A stretch of DNA of 64,000 bases, taken from NCBI RefSeq assembly GCF_011765625.1, contig NZ_CP050313.1, forward strand, positions 3,344,501-3,408,500, in the 5' to 3' direction. This DNA comes from Shewanella aestuarii (lineage in GTDB: Bacteria > Pseudomonadota > Gammaproteobacteria > Enterobacterales > Shewanellaceae). The translations under genes and the position numbers were made by a program. The notes under the pieces are model-generated. The model did no database searches. It had not been told where the DNA came from and saw only the letters and a list, made by a program, of their open reading frames with translations. Shown here piece by piece: positions 56,120 to 64,000 of this stretch; within the stretch, counting starts at the first letter, position 1, and each line of letters opens with the position of its first letter.

Positions 56120-57970
56120 ATGTTGAGCCATCTATTTAAACAAGCACCAGTTGCAATGATATTTATCGACCCGGTAAATAATCAGATACTACAAGCAAAT
56201 TTACAGGCTCAAGCACTGTTTTCACTCGATGCAGAAAAACTTGGATCCTATACCGTTAGCCAGTTTTTTCCTGACTGCCTTGATAAGCTCATGCTGTTTA
56301 CACAGCAAGTATTTGAACACGGCTCAGCTTGGTCAAATGATTTAAGTATCAGCATAAACCAGCAATCAATCACTTTAGATATAAATGCTATCACTCTTGA
56401 TGAAGGCGTATTGCTCAGTTGTCAACTTGCCAGCGTTTGTTTTCAGCACTACTACCAATCGTTAGCAGAATCTAATTACCAATCAGGTCTATTACATTGG
56501 TCTAAAAGCGAAACCATTTACCAAGAAATTGAGCGCCAAAATCAAATGCTACTCACCGCTGTTGGTGACGGTATTTATGGAGTAGATAAAAAAGGCAACG
56601 CAACTTTTGTCAATGAAGCGGCAATTAAGATTATCGGTTGGAAAAAATCTGAATTAATCGGCAAAAATATACATCATATGATCCATCATTCCCATGCAGA
56701 TGGCAGCCATTATGCCGTTAACCACTGCCCTATTTTTGCCGCCTTTAATGATGGCGAAGTTCACAGTATGGACGAGGAAGTATTCTGGTCAAAGTCAGGG
56801 AAAGCCATTCCAGTGGAATATACCAGCACGCCCTTAAAAGATAACGGAGAGTTAATTGGCGCCGTAGTGGTTTTTAGGGACATCAGTAAACGCAAAGAAA
56901 CAGAGCAAAAACTATTAAACGCATTACAACAAGTCGACTCATTAAAGCAGCGTTTAGAAATGGAAAATGCCTACCTGCAAGAAGAGATTAATGCTGATTT
57001 CAACCATCAACAAATTATTGGTCAAAGTGAATCGGTTAAACATATGGTGCATCAAATAGAGTTGGTGGCTCCGACCGATGCCAACGTATTAATTACTGGT
57101 GAATCAGGAACAGGTAAAGAGCTCATTGCCCGCGCGATTCATGACGCTAGCCATCGCAAAAATCGCTCATTTATTCGCGTAAATTGCGCAGCCATTCCAG
57201 CGGAGCTATTTGAAAGTGAGTTTTTTGGCCATGTGAAAGGTGCGTTTTCAGGCGCGATAAGCGACCGTGTTGGTCGATTTGAGCTCGCCAATGACGCTAC
57301 CCTCTTTTTAGATGAAGTGGGCGAAATTCCTCTGCAATTACAAGGCAAGTTACTGCGCGTACTGCAAGAGTTTCAATTTGAGCGAGTCGGTGAATCAAAA
57401 ACTCGCACCGTTGATGTGAGGGTGATTTGTGCCACTAATCAAAATTTAAAGGCTTTAGTAGAACAAAATAAATTTCGCGAGGATTTGTATTTCAGGCTGA
57501 ACGTATTTCCAATTCACTCACCCGCATTGAGAGACAGAATAGAAGACTTACCATTACTCGTTAATCACTTTATTAACAAAATCTGTTTACGATCAAATCT
57601 GGCAGCTGCCAAAGTGTCAATGGCGCAAATGCAGTATTTGTCTCGCTATAGCTGGCCAGGAAATATTCGTGAATTAGAAAATATTATTGAACGCCAAATC
57701 ATTCTCGCAAAAGGCAATAAGCTCAGTTTTGAGTGCTTAAATCAAGATTTACCCATGGCAGAAATTCAACTTAACAATGCGCATCCTGAGCTGATCAGCG
57801 CCCAACAACAAAAAGATATCGAACGCACTAACCTAATCAATGCATTAGTGCGCACTAAAGGCAAAGTCTATGGTCAAAGTGGCGCTGCTGAGCTGCTCAA
57901 CTTAAAACCAACAACACTATCATCCAAATTAAAAAAATATGGGATTAACCGACAAATCTATACTAACTAG
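56120..57970 (+). CDS. PAS-domain sigma-54-dependent activator (CynF-like)
   Basis: This 616-residue regulator has two PAS domains (about residues 5-110 and 150-275, the second with GDGIYGVDKKGNATFVNEAA), a short coiled coil, an AAA+ domain (Walker A GESGTGKE, sigma-54 contact loop GAFSGA, LFLDEVGEIP) and a C-terminal Fis-type helix-turn-helix (QSGAAELLNLKPTTLSSKLK). It has no receiver domain, so the signal is sensed directly, perhaps by PAS. GAFSGA differs from the usual GAFTGA by a Ser for Thr, a tolerated change. GGGAG before the ATG at 56120 decides the start; an upstream GTG at 56060 lacks one. It is divergent from cynS; cyanate regulation by a sigma-54 protein (CynF) is known in a pseudomonad. 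Confidence 0.9.
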   Translation: MLSHLFKQAPVAMIFIDPVNNQILQANLQAQALFSLDAEKLGSYTVSQFFPDCLDKLMLFTQQVFEHGSAWSNDLSISINQQSITLDINAITLDEGVLLSCQLASVCFQHYYQSLAESNYQSGLLHWSKSETIYQEIERQNQMLLTAVGDGIYGVDKKGNATFVNEAAIKIIGWKKSELIGKNIHHMIHHSHADGSHYAVNHCPIFAAFNDGEVHSMDEEVFWSKSGKAIPVEYTSTPLKDNGELIGAVVVFRDISKRKETEQKLLNALQQVDSLKQRLEMENAYLQEEINADFNHQQIIGQSESVKHMVHQIELVAPTDANVLITGESGTGKELIARAIHDASHRKNRSFIRVNCAAIPAELFESEFFGHVKGAFSGAISDRVGRFELANDATLFLDEVGEIPLQLQGKLLRVLQEFQFERVGESKTRTVDVRVICATNQNLKALVEQNKFREDLYFRLNVFPIHSPALRDRIEDLPLLVNHFINKICLRSNLAAAKVSMAQMQYLSRYSWPGNIRELENIIERQIILAKGNKLSFECLNQDLPMAEIQLNNAHPELISAQQQKDIERTNLINALVRTKGKVYGQSGAAELLNLKPTTLSSKLKKYGINRQIYTN

Positions 57971-58826
57971 CTGCTTTAACAGCAGGTTTTGAGAGCTTAA
58001 TATACAAAAATAGCGAGATAAAAATCATTGCACCACCAATAATCTTTTGTACAGAAACCGTCTCATCTAAAAATGACACACTCAGTATCATGGTCCAAAT
58101 GGGTTCTAAAATCATAATCAATGCAGCGGTTTCCATTTTGGCTTGATGCTGGCCAATGGTCTGTAATAAATAGCGAACTGAAGTTGCAATAAGCGTTGAA
58201 ATAGCAAACCAAAATAGCAAATTGTCATTCCATTCAAAACTCACTTGATGTGTAACCGCAGAGTAGATACCCGCCACGATACCAACAACAAATAACTGCA
58301 AACATATGGAATCTAGAGGTTTTAGCTTACTACTTAGTTTTTTATTTAGCACAAAATGCACTGACATTAAGGCTGAAGCCAATAAAAAATACCCTTGGCT
58401 GGTTTCAACTTCCCAGCCATGACTTAAACTCAGTAACATCATGCCGATAACACTTATCGGCAGGGCGACCCAAAATGCTTTGTGAGGCTTAACTTTAAAC
58501 ATTATCCATGCGGTCATCGGGGCGATAATGACCGCTACGCTCATGATGAATGCGCCTTCAGATAAGCTATTGCTGATCGAAACCGCATACACCCAAATCA
58601 GTAACCCAATAGCTAAAATACTCCCTGTACCACTGGCTAAGATGATTTTTTTCGCCCTTAATCGCCACAGACTTTTATAGCAAAAAGGCAATAAAAACAA
58701 ACTCGCGAGTAAAAAACGGCTGGCAATAAACACCTCGCCAGGCATTTGCTCAACCACTAGCTTAGAGGCAACCCAACCAAGGGCAGCCAATAAGGTGGCA
58801 ATTAATAAATATAACGGTCCGCGCAT
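57963..58826 (-). CDS. EamA/DMT family transporter
   Basis: This protein of about 287 residues has ten helices as two EamA halves. Family landmarks are LLAALGWVASKLVVEQMPG near the start, FIASRFLLASLFLLPF, and in the second half MILEPIWTMILSVSFLDE. Members move metabolites, often out of the cell; the substrate cannot be read. It is convergent with the sigma-54 activator and overlaps its end by 8 bases. The ATG at 58826 with AGAGAG upstream is preferred over a GTG at 58832. Confidence 0.88.
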   Translation of the reverse strand: MRGPLYLLIATLLAALGWVASKLVVEQMPGEVFIASRFLLASLFLLPFCYKSLWRLRAKKIILASGTGSILAIGLLIWVYAVSISNSLSEGAFIMSVAVIIAPMTAWIMFKVKPHKAFWVALPISVIGMMLLSLSHGWEVETSQGYFLLASALMSVHFVLNKKLSSKLKPLDSICLQLFVVGIVAGIYSAVTHQVSFEWNDNLLFWFAISTLIATSVRYLLQTIGQHQAKMETAALIMILEPIWTMILSVSFLDETVSVQKIIGGAMIFISLFLYIKLSKPAVKAAS

Positions 58827-58963
58827 TATCACTCTCTAGCTAATCAAAACAAACGCCAATAAACCTGTTATTACTTAAGTAACAACAGGTTACAGATATA
58901 CTTCTTGGGGGTAAAACAGAGTATTGAAGTTAATAGATTGAATTAAAAACAAGCCCATATAAA

Positions 58964-58997
58964 AACAGCAACGTTTGCAGGTGCAAAGTTGCTGTTT
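58964..58997 (-). terminator. rho-independent terminator after nemA-like gene
   Basis: A 10-bp outer stem (58964-58973 with 58988-58997) with inner TTTGCA/TGCAAA pairing forms a long hairpin; Ts follow on the minus strand. Confidence 0.8.
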
Positions 58998-59025
58998 AAT
59001 TTTAATACACATTGGCGTTCAAGTG

Positions 59026-60123
59026 TTAGCGAGCAAACTCACAATAATCAGTTAATCCTTTCTCGTCACCACCAAACAAGGTTGCAGGATCATGCACAGC
59101 TAATGGGTAACCATGTTTAATACGGTTAGGTAAATCAGGATTAGCGACAAACGGCCGCCCAAAACCAACCATGTCCACTAAACCATCTTTTACCGCTTGC
59201 TCAGCTGTGTCAGGCGTATACTTGCCTGCATAAATTAACACCCCTTTAAAGGCTTCACGCACAGCTTGCTTAAACCCTGCTGGCGTTTGTGGTGCATCAT
59301 CCCAATCCACTTCAGCAATGTGCAAATACACTATTTTGTGGGTATCTAATAATGCTGCAGCAGCGGTGTAGGTTTCAACTGGGTTGGCATCAACCGTGCC
59401 GTTTAATGAGGTAAATGGCGCTAAGCGCACACCCACTCTGTCTGCACCAATTGCCTCCACCAAAGCAGCAACCACTTCACTTAAAAAACGTAAACGGTTT
59501 TCTACTGAGCCACCGTATTCATCGGTGCGGTTATTGGCCTGCGAATCGATAAACTGATTAATTAAGTAACCGTTAGCCGCATGTAATTCAATGCCATCAA
59601 AACCAGCTTCAATCGCATTCAATGCCGCTTGACGATATTCTTCAATCACAGCTTTAATATCTTCTTTGGTCATGGCGCGTGGCTCAACCACATCAACAAA
59701 ACCCGGCTCTTGGGTGCCGTTATCAATAAACACTTTGACGTTTTCAGCTTTAAGGGCTGAAGATGAAATCGGTTGCTGACCACCGATATTATCAGGGTGG
59801 GTCACTCGACCTACATGCCAAAGCTGAGCAAAAATCACACCGCCATTGTTATGCACAGCATCAGTAGTAAGCTTCCAACCGGCAATTTGTTCTGGGCTGT
59901 AAATGCCTGGTGTCCACGCATAGCCTTGCCCCATAGGTGATATCTGCGTGCCCTCTGCGACAATCAAGCCTGCTTGTGCTCGCTGAGCATAATATTTTGC
60001 CATCATCTCATTTGCTACGTTTCCGGGCTGTGAAGCACGAGAGCGAGTCATCGGCGGCATAACAATGCGGTTAGTTAAGGTATTACGCCCTAATTGAATA
60101 GGTTGAAATAGTGATTCTTTCAT
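59026..60123 (-). CDS. nemA: Old yellow enzyme family alkene reductase (NemA-like)
   Basis: This 365-residue FMN barrel enzyme has the OYE signature parts: NRIVMPPMTRSRA, FAQLWHVGRVTHP, the catalytic His/Asn pair in IELHAANGYLINQFID, and GFGRPFVANPDLPNRI near the C-terminus. It reduces activated alkenes and nitro compounds with NADPH in the cytoplasm. Together with glyoxalase I just upstream on the same strand (93-base gap) it forms an electrophile-defence pair, as nemA-gloA does in E. coli. GAGGAAAACC precedes the ATG. Confidence 0.92.
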   Translation of the reverse strand: MKESLFQPIQLGRNTLTNRIVMPPMTRSRASQPGNVANEMMAKYYAQRAQAGLIVAEGTQISPMGQGYAWTPGIYSPEQIAGWKLTTDAVHNNGGVIFAQLWHVGRVTHPDNIGGQQPISSSALKAENVKVFIDNGTQEPGFVDVVEPRAMTKEDIKAVIEEYRQAALNAIEAGFDGIELHAANGYLINQFIDSQANNRTDEYGGSVENRLRFLSEVVAALVEAIGADRVGVRLAPFTSLNGTVDANPVETYTAAAALLDTHKIVYLHIAEVDWDDAPQTPAGFKQAVREAFKGVLIYAGKYTPDTAEQAVKDGLVDMVGFGRPFVANPDLPNRIKHGYPLAVHDPATLFGGDEKGLTDYCEFAR

Positions 60124-60216
60124 TGGAGGTTTTCCTCAAAAATGGGTCATTAAGCAAAGCTAACCTCGTCTGTTATTGATAAGGTTGTTAGCCGTGCTCA
60201 AAAAATACTTAATCAA

Positions 60217-60600
60217 TTAACCTAATTGTATAAGTTCAATTTGATAGCTGTCAGGGTCGGTAATAAAGGCAATATGGGTTTGGCCGCCTTTGACTGGGCC
60301 GGGCTCTCGGGTTACATGTCCACCTAATGCTTTAATTTTGTCGCATGCCGCATAAATGTCATCAACACCTAAAGCTAAATGACCAAAGGCATTCCCCATA
60401 TCATATTGAGCTGTATCCCAGTTATAAGTTAATTCTATACTGGTGCTACCAACTTGGTCTGGGTAACCCACAAATACTAAAGTGTAACGATATTCTATGT
60501 TGTCAGTTCTATCTAACACGCTCATACCTAACACTTCAGTGTAAAATTTAATCGACTTTTCTAGGTCACCGACTCTGATCATTGTGTGTAGAAATTGCAT
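60217..60600 (-). CDS. gloA: Lactoylglutathione lyase (glyoxalase I)
   Basis: This 127-residue enzyme isomerises the methylglyoxal-glutathione hemithioacetal to S-lactoylglutathione. Metal ligands His-5, Glu-56, His-74 and Glu-122 are all in place at the E. coli positions (LHTMIRV, SIELTYNW, FGHLALGVDD, IELIQLG), which suggests a nickel-type enzyme. It is followed by the nemA-like gene on the same strand. AAGAGG precedes ATGATG; the second ATG (60600) fits the family start. Confidence 0.95.
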   Translation of the reverse strand: MQFLHTMIRVGDLEKSIKFYTEVLGMSVLDRTDNIEYRYTLVFVGYPDQVGSTSIELTYNWDTAQYDMGNAFGHLALGVDDIYAACDKIKALGGHVTREPGPVKGGQTHIAFITDPDSYQIELIQLG

Positions 60601-60974
60601 CATTACCTCTTAAAGCTTAGCGAAATTTTAGCTGTTATTGACAGAGCCATATCAACTCAGTCAATGGCGCCTGTATCAAATCAATAAAGCCATTTTAAGT
60701 AAAACCCAAAACAATTAACAATTATCAAAAATACTCAATATGATAAATTTATTTTATTAAAAGCTTACTAAACTCGCTATGTATGTTTTGGCTAAGAGCG
60801 GTATTCGTCGTGATGGTTAAACATAAATATATTGCCTAGCGATGACAGTCGTTAACAAGTTGCTTTAATACGTTGAAACATTAAGGTCCATAAAATCAGA
60901 AGCTAAATCAACTTTGCAAGTATTAATCGACGAATAATCCATTATTACTGCGGCAAAAGAGCGAATAACCTCAT
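60601..60974. other. intergenic region
   Basis: About 370 AT-rich bases lie between gloA and the divergent degenerate GGDEF gene. No gene, RNA or strong hairpin is visible. The last 20 bases have an in-frame stop (60966) just before the GGDEF frame. Confidence 0.5.
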
Positions 60975-61634
60975 TTGTTGTTAGAGTTTACAAACTACAA
61001 AACCCTGACACCTATGTATGGGTTAATGCTATTCACCCAAATGCAGGATATAAAAGCCCTTTCAGGCAAGCAATTTTGTCCTGAGACCGTAAAAGCAGCG
61101 ATCCCCGTTTTAGAGGCAATGGATATTATTCCGGTTGATCATAATTATCTAAAAGATGAGTTTGAAGAGGCAAGATTGGCTTATTACTACAAAGACCCAT
61201 TGACAGGCCTGTATAATTATCGATATTTGGAGCACATTATTTCATTCAATGAAGAACTTTTTGGTAAACACTATGCTTGTTGCTATTTCATCAACTTATT
61301 AAATTTCGGCCAATACAATCAACAAAATAGCTGGCTAGCAGGTGATAACTTGCTTTGTAATATTGCCCGTAAATTAACCCAAGCTATCAATGACGCAGCA
61401 ATATTTAGAGTGTTTGGTGATGACTTTTTAATATTAACAGAACAATACATCAAGCTTGACGCTGCAATGTTAGAAGCCAACTTGCAAATTGCTCAATTTG
61501 GTATCGAATTAGAGTTGCATGAATTGGATTTACAAACCGATAAAATCAGCACAATTAATGATTTTAGTAAGCTTATTAATCAATTTATTAATCAATCAAA
61601 ATCAAATAGACAGTTTGATAAAAGGGGAATGTAA
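60975..61634 (+). CDS. degenerate GGDEF domain protein, probably 5'-truncated
   Basis: This 219-codon frame starts only with TTG codons and has no good ribosome site. Residues 1-70 (ALSGKQFCPETVKAAIPVLE) look like the tail of another domain, possibly HD-GYP-like, cut off by the stop at 60966. Residues 78-200 are GGDEF-like: KDPLTGLYNYRYLEHI, then the active-site loop as VFGDDFLIL instead of GG(D/E)EF. The first Gly and the Glu are changed, so no cyclic di-GMP synthesis is expected. It may be a shortened remnant or a non-catalytic binder; a start at the internal ATG at 61014 or 61026 is possible. Confidence 0.6.
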   Translation: MLLEFTNYKTLTPMYGLMLFTQMQDIKALSGKQFCPETVKAAIPVLEAMDIIPVDHNYLKDEFEEARLAYYYKDPLTGLYNYRYLEHIISFNEELFGKHYACCYFINLLNFGQYNQQNSWLAGDNLLCNIARKLTQAINDAAIFRVFGDDFLILTEQYIKLDAAMLEANLQIAQFGIELELHELDLQTDKISTINDFSKLINQFINQSKSNRQFDKRGM

Positions 61635-61673
61635 CTTCCCCCTTAAGTGGTGCTAATTCACATCATCATGGCG

Positions 61674-62858
61674 TTACGCCGCGCGTTTTAGAGCCATACG
61701 TTTACCAAGCCAAACTCCTAAGCCCAAGGGGGCAAAAAATATTACTCCAAGGAAAAGCACGAAATATAATATTAGGCTTTTTAAGGTGTTGGTAAGCTCT
61801 TTAAATACCACTTCAACAGTATGTTTTGAAATATCATCTAAATTAGCCGCGGCAGCAACACGCTCGCGAGCCACCATTTCTTCTAAGGCTAGTCGTTCAT
61901 TTTTCACCATTTGCTCCAAGGCTTGACGCTCAATAGATAATTTCGCCAACTTGTCATCCGTAGACTCACTTAATTGGGTTAATAATGGTGTTAACTCTTT
62001 GCGTAAATCAACGGCCAAACTGGCCATCATTTCAGGACTTTTAGCCATAAGAGTTTGAAAGCGCGCAGAAGTATCGCTTATGCTAGCCAAGGTTTTTTGC
62101 AGTTCATCTGCATTGATATTGGAATGCAATGCATATAGCTCAGCCTTCCAGGTCAGTATTTTCGGCATTTGATCAGCAATCATCGCCATACGATCAGAAA
62201 TATCACTCATTACCTCAGGCACAGTCCCAAAAGTGGTCACTGCCTCAAACTCACTGATATTTCTAAAAGCTAACCAATCATTAAACGCTGATCTACGAGT
62301 AAAAGTTATATCCATTATTGGATATTCAGTCACATATTTCGCAATAAATGCTTGGTATTGAGTAAACTCTTTTGGTTTAACAAAGCCTTTAATGGTGCGC
62401 TCAAAATTCGCCTGTAGGCGCTCACTCGCCTCAATAGCAATCGCTTGGTGCTCACCAAATAACTGACGCCCATTACCATTAGTAAAAAAGTCATTCATTT
62501 GCGCACTAAGCACCCAAGTATCAATCATAGCGGCCAAGGGTGATGCCTGAAATATGGTTCTTTGTAGCGCTTGCTCACTATTAATTTTCCACATTAAAGT
62601 GCGGGATTTGAGGGTGATAAAATCAGCTCCAACGGCAGACTCCATGCCAGAATTGCTCGCAAGCAATGCTATTTGATCTGCGCTGTTTTCAACCTCACTG
62701 TAAAAAGTGTGGCTAAAGTCACGACTAAACACACGCATATTTAGCTGTTCTTGGGGTAAAGGTTCAATACCACTCTCTAGCTTAACCTCTAACAATGAAC
62801 AACTCGGCAAAGCAAACAACATTATCGACACAAGGAATAATTTTCGAGCAAAACCCAT
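61674..62858 (-). CDS. unknown lipoprotein with coiled coil and C-terminal membrane helix
   Basis: This 394-residue protein has a lipobox-like LPSCSLL at the N-terminus, so it probably is lipid-anchored. The middle is helical, residues about 280-340 form a strong coiled coil (KLSIERQALEQMVKNERLAL), and a membrane helix near residues 365-385 (LILYFVLFLGVIFFAPLGL) is followed by a basic tail GKRMALKRAA. The positive tail suggests the C-terminus is cytoplasmic, so the protein would sit in the inner membrane by both ends with the coiled coil outside. No family recognised. GAGG precedes the ATG. Monocistronic. Confidence 0.75.
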   Translation of the reverse strand: MGFARKLFLVSIMLFALPSCSLLEVKLESGIEPLPQEQLNMRVFSRDFSHTFYSEVENSADQIALLASNSGMESAVGADFITLKSRTLMWKINSEQALQRTIFQASPLAAMIDTWVLSAQMNDFFTNGNGRQLFGEHQAIAIEASERLQANFERTIKGFVKPKEFTQYQAFIAKYVTEYPIMDITFTRRSAFNDWLAFRNISEFEAVTTFGTVPEVMSDISDRMAMIADQMPKILTWKAELYALHSNINADELQKTLASISDTSARFQTLMAKSPEMMASLAVDLRKELTPLLTQLSESTDDKLAKLSIERQALEQMVKNERLALEEMVARERVAAAANLDDISKHTVEVVFKELTNTLKSLILYFVLFLGVIFFAPLGLGVWLGKRMALKRAA

Positions 62859-63196
62859 AACATAACCTCAAAAGGTGACACAATATATGTCGCAAAACAC
62901 GACAACCTATCACAAACCAATTCATAAACTATTAAAATATAATACATTTTATCGTCATCAGAATATAGCCTATTAATCACCCCACACTTTTATGGCACAT
63001 GAACAAAACGATAGTGGAACAAATAAATGGCTATTGACCTAACCATTCATGCTCCCATAAATCCCCCCTATCAATGGGTTTAAATACGCATCAAATCGCC
63101 CCCCCACTAATGAATATTTTTTGACCTATACTTGCAGTCATATTCAGCATTATTAACCCGATTAACTCCGAAGGTTATGACTTGTAAGGAAGCAAA
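62859..63196. other. intergenic region between divergent genes
   Basis: About 340 AT-rich bases lie between the unknown lipoprotein and the HerA/YjgR-type gene. A TTGACC at 63120-63125 could be a -35 element for the latter, without a convincing -10. Nothing else is evident. Confidence 0.45.
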
Positions 63197-64000
63197 ATGA
63201 ACAGCGAAGCGATGAACAATCTAGTCATAGGCAAAGGCGATACACAAGTTGAGTTACTGCTGCGCTATGGTAATCGACACGGGTTAATTGCAGGGGCAAC
63301 AGGAACCGGGAAAACCGTGTCGCTAATGATGCTAGCAGAAAACTTTTCTCGCCTAGGTGTTCCGGTTTTTGTCACCGATATTAAAGGGGATATTTCCGGT
63401 TTAGCCGCTGCGGGTACTGCTTCTGAAAAACTATTAGCTCGCGCTGACAAAATTGGCATTACTGATTTTAGCCCTCAAGCCAATCCGTGCATTTTTTGGG
63501 ATTTATTTGGACAACAAGGTCATCCTATTCGAACGACAGTAAGCGAAATGGGGCCAACTTTATTAAGCAAAATGTTAGGGTTAAATGCCACTCAAAGTAG
63601 TATTTTAGATATCGTTTTTACCTTAGCGGACAGTCGTGGATTATTGTTACTGGATTTGGACGATCTAAAAGCCTTGCTCACCTTGGTAGCTGAAGAACGC
63701 AAAATAATCAGTGCTCAGTATGGTTTAATTAGCGCACAATCACTGGCTGCTATTCAAAGATCACTGATCAACCTAAATCGTGATGGTGGTGATATTTTCT
63801 TTGGTGAACCAGCACTTGAACTGAAAGATATTATGCTAACCGATGCTCAAGGCCGAGGTATAATGAGCATTTTAAGTGCCGATAAACTGGTGCTTTCGCC
63901 AAATCTGTACGCGAGCTTTATGCTTTGGCTTTTATCAGAGCTCTATGAAAATCTACCAGAAGTTGGCGATGGGGCTAAACCTAAATTGGCATTGTTTATC
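63197..64000 (+). CDS. HerA/YjgR-type ATPase (DUF853), N-terminal part
   Basis: The first 268 codons are in the window; the gene runs off the right edge. Residues 30-45 hold Walker A GATGTGKTVS, and VFVTDIKGDISGL follows, with AQYGLISAQSLAAIQRSLIN further on. This is the pattern of the DUF853/YjgR group of HerA-like P-loop ATPases, about 500 residues in E. coli. They hydrolyse ATP; the substrate, possibly DNA, is not settled. AAGGA precedes the ATG at 63197. Confidence 0.88.
   Translation, partial: MNSEAMNNLVIGKGDTQVELLLRYGNRHGLIAGATGTGKTVSLMMLAENFSRLGVPVFVTDIKGDISGLAAAGTASEKLLARADKIGITDFSPQANPCIFWDLFGQQGHPIRTTVSEMGPTLLSKMLGLNATQSSILDIVFTLADSRGLLLLDLDDLKALLTLVAEERKIISAQYGLISAQSLAAIQRSLINLNRDGGDIFFGEPALELKDIMLTDAQGRGIMSILSADKLVLSPNLYASFMLWLLSELYENLPEVGDGAKPKLALFI

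Overview
The window looks like chromosome of a marine, Shewanella-like gammaproteobacterium. This is an inference from gene content: a sodium-pumping Nqr complex, CydDC, secreted proteins with GlyGly-CTERM-like tails, many lipoproteins, AT-rich intergenic DNA and hairpin terminators. I see no rRNA, tRNA, CRISPR array, prophage or complete insertion sequence.

Layout. 1-4.8 kb: the minus-strand nqrABCDEF operon (nqrF cut by the window edge). 5-8.6 kb: cydDC, with a one-base frameshift in cydD. 8.7-12 kb: a DUF3626 protein, the RNA helicase RhlE and a small membrane protein. 12.2-22 kb: a minus-strand block made of a CadC-like membrane regulator, a 1257-residue subtilase-fold protein that has lost its catalytic residues, and an intact 1195-residue subtilase; both subtilases end in GlyGly-CTERM-like tails. 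22-31 kb: an SDR enzyme, a repeat-rich single-pass protein with a pilin-like C-terminus, a dicarboxylate/amino-acid symporter, a YdcH protein, a 5'-deleted dihydroorotate dehydrogenase remnant, an aldo/keto reductase and an unknown protein with an internal duplication. 31-36 kb: an M13 peptidase, a MITE-like element, a YghU-type glutathione transferase and PdxY. 36-40 kb: a LysR regulator divergent from an aaeXAB-like efflux operon whose FUSC gene is frameshifted. 40-50 kb: a noncoding stretch with repeat or transposase-like debris, a periplasmic solute-binding-like protein, a NIT-like membrane protein, a phospholipase D lipoprotein, a carboxylesterase-fold lipoprotein without its catalytic triad, a patatin lipoprotein, a Na+/H+ antiporter and a DUF4382 lipoprotein. 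50-58 kb: a third subtilase, a PP2C-kinase fusion and a cyanate locus. 58-64 kb: an EamA transporter, an old yellow enzyme, glyoxalase I, a degenerate GGDEF protein, an unknown lipoprotein and the start of a HerA/YjgR-type ATPase.

Three places stand out. (1) The pseudo-subtilase beside an intact relative and a membrane-anchored regulator suggests a secreted protease system with a non-catalytic partner. (2) The cyanate locus reads as a complete circuit: a PAS-AAA-Fis sigma-54 activator diverges from cynS and an FNT channel, with a good -24/-12 promoter and three ACGA-N4-TCGT palindromes between them. (3) The carboxylesterase-fold lipoprotein has Gly, Asp and Asp where Ser, Glu and His are expected, next to apparently intact lipid-active enzymes. 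Two independent frameshifts (cydD, aaeB-like) could be real decay or base-calling errors.
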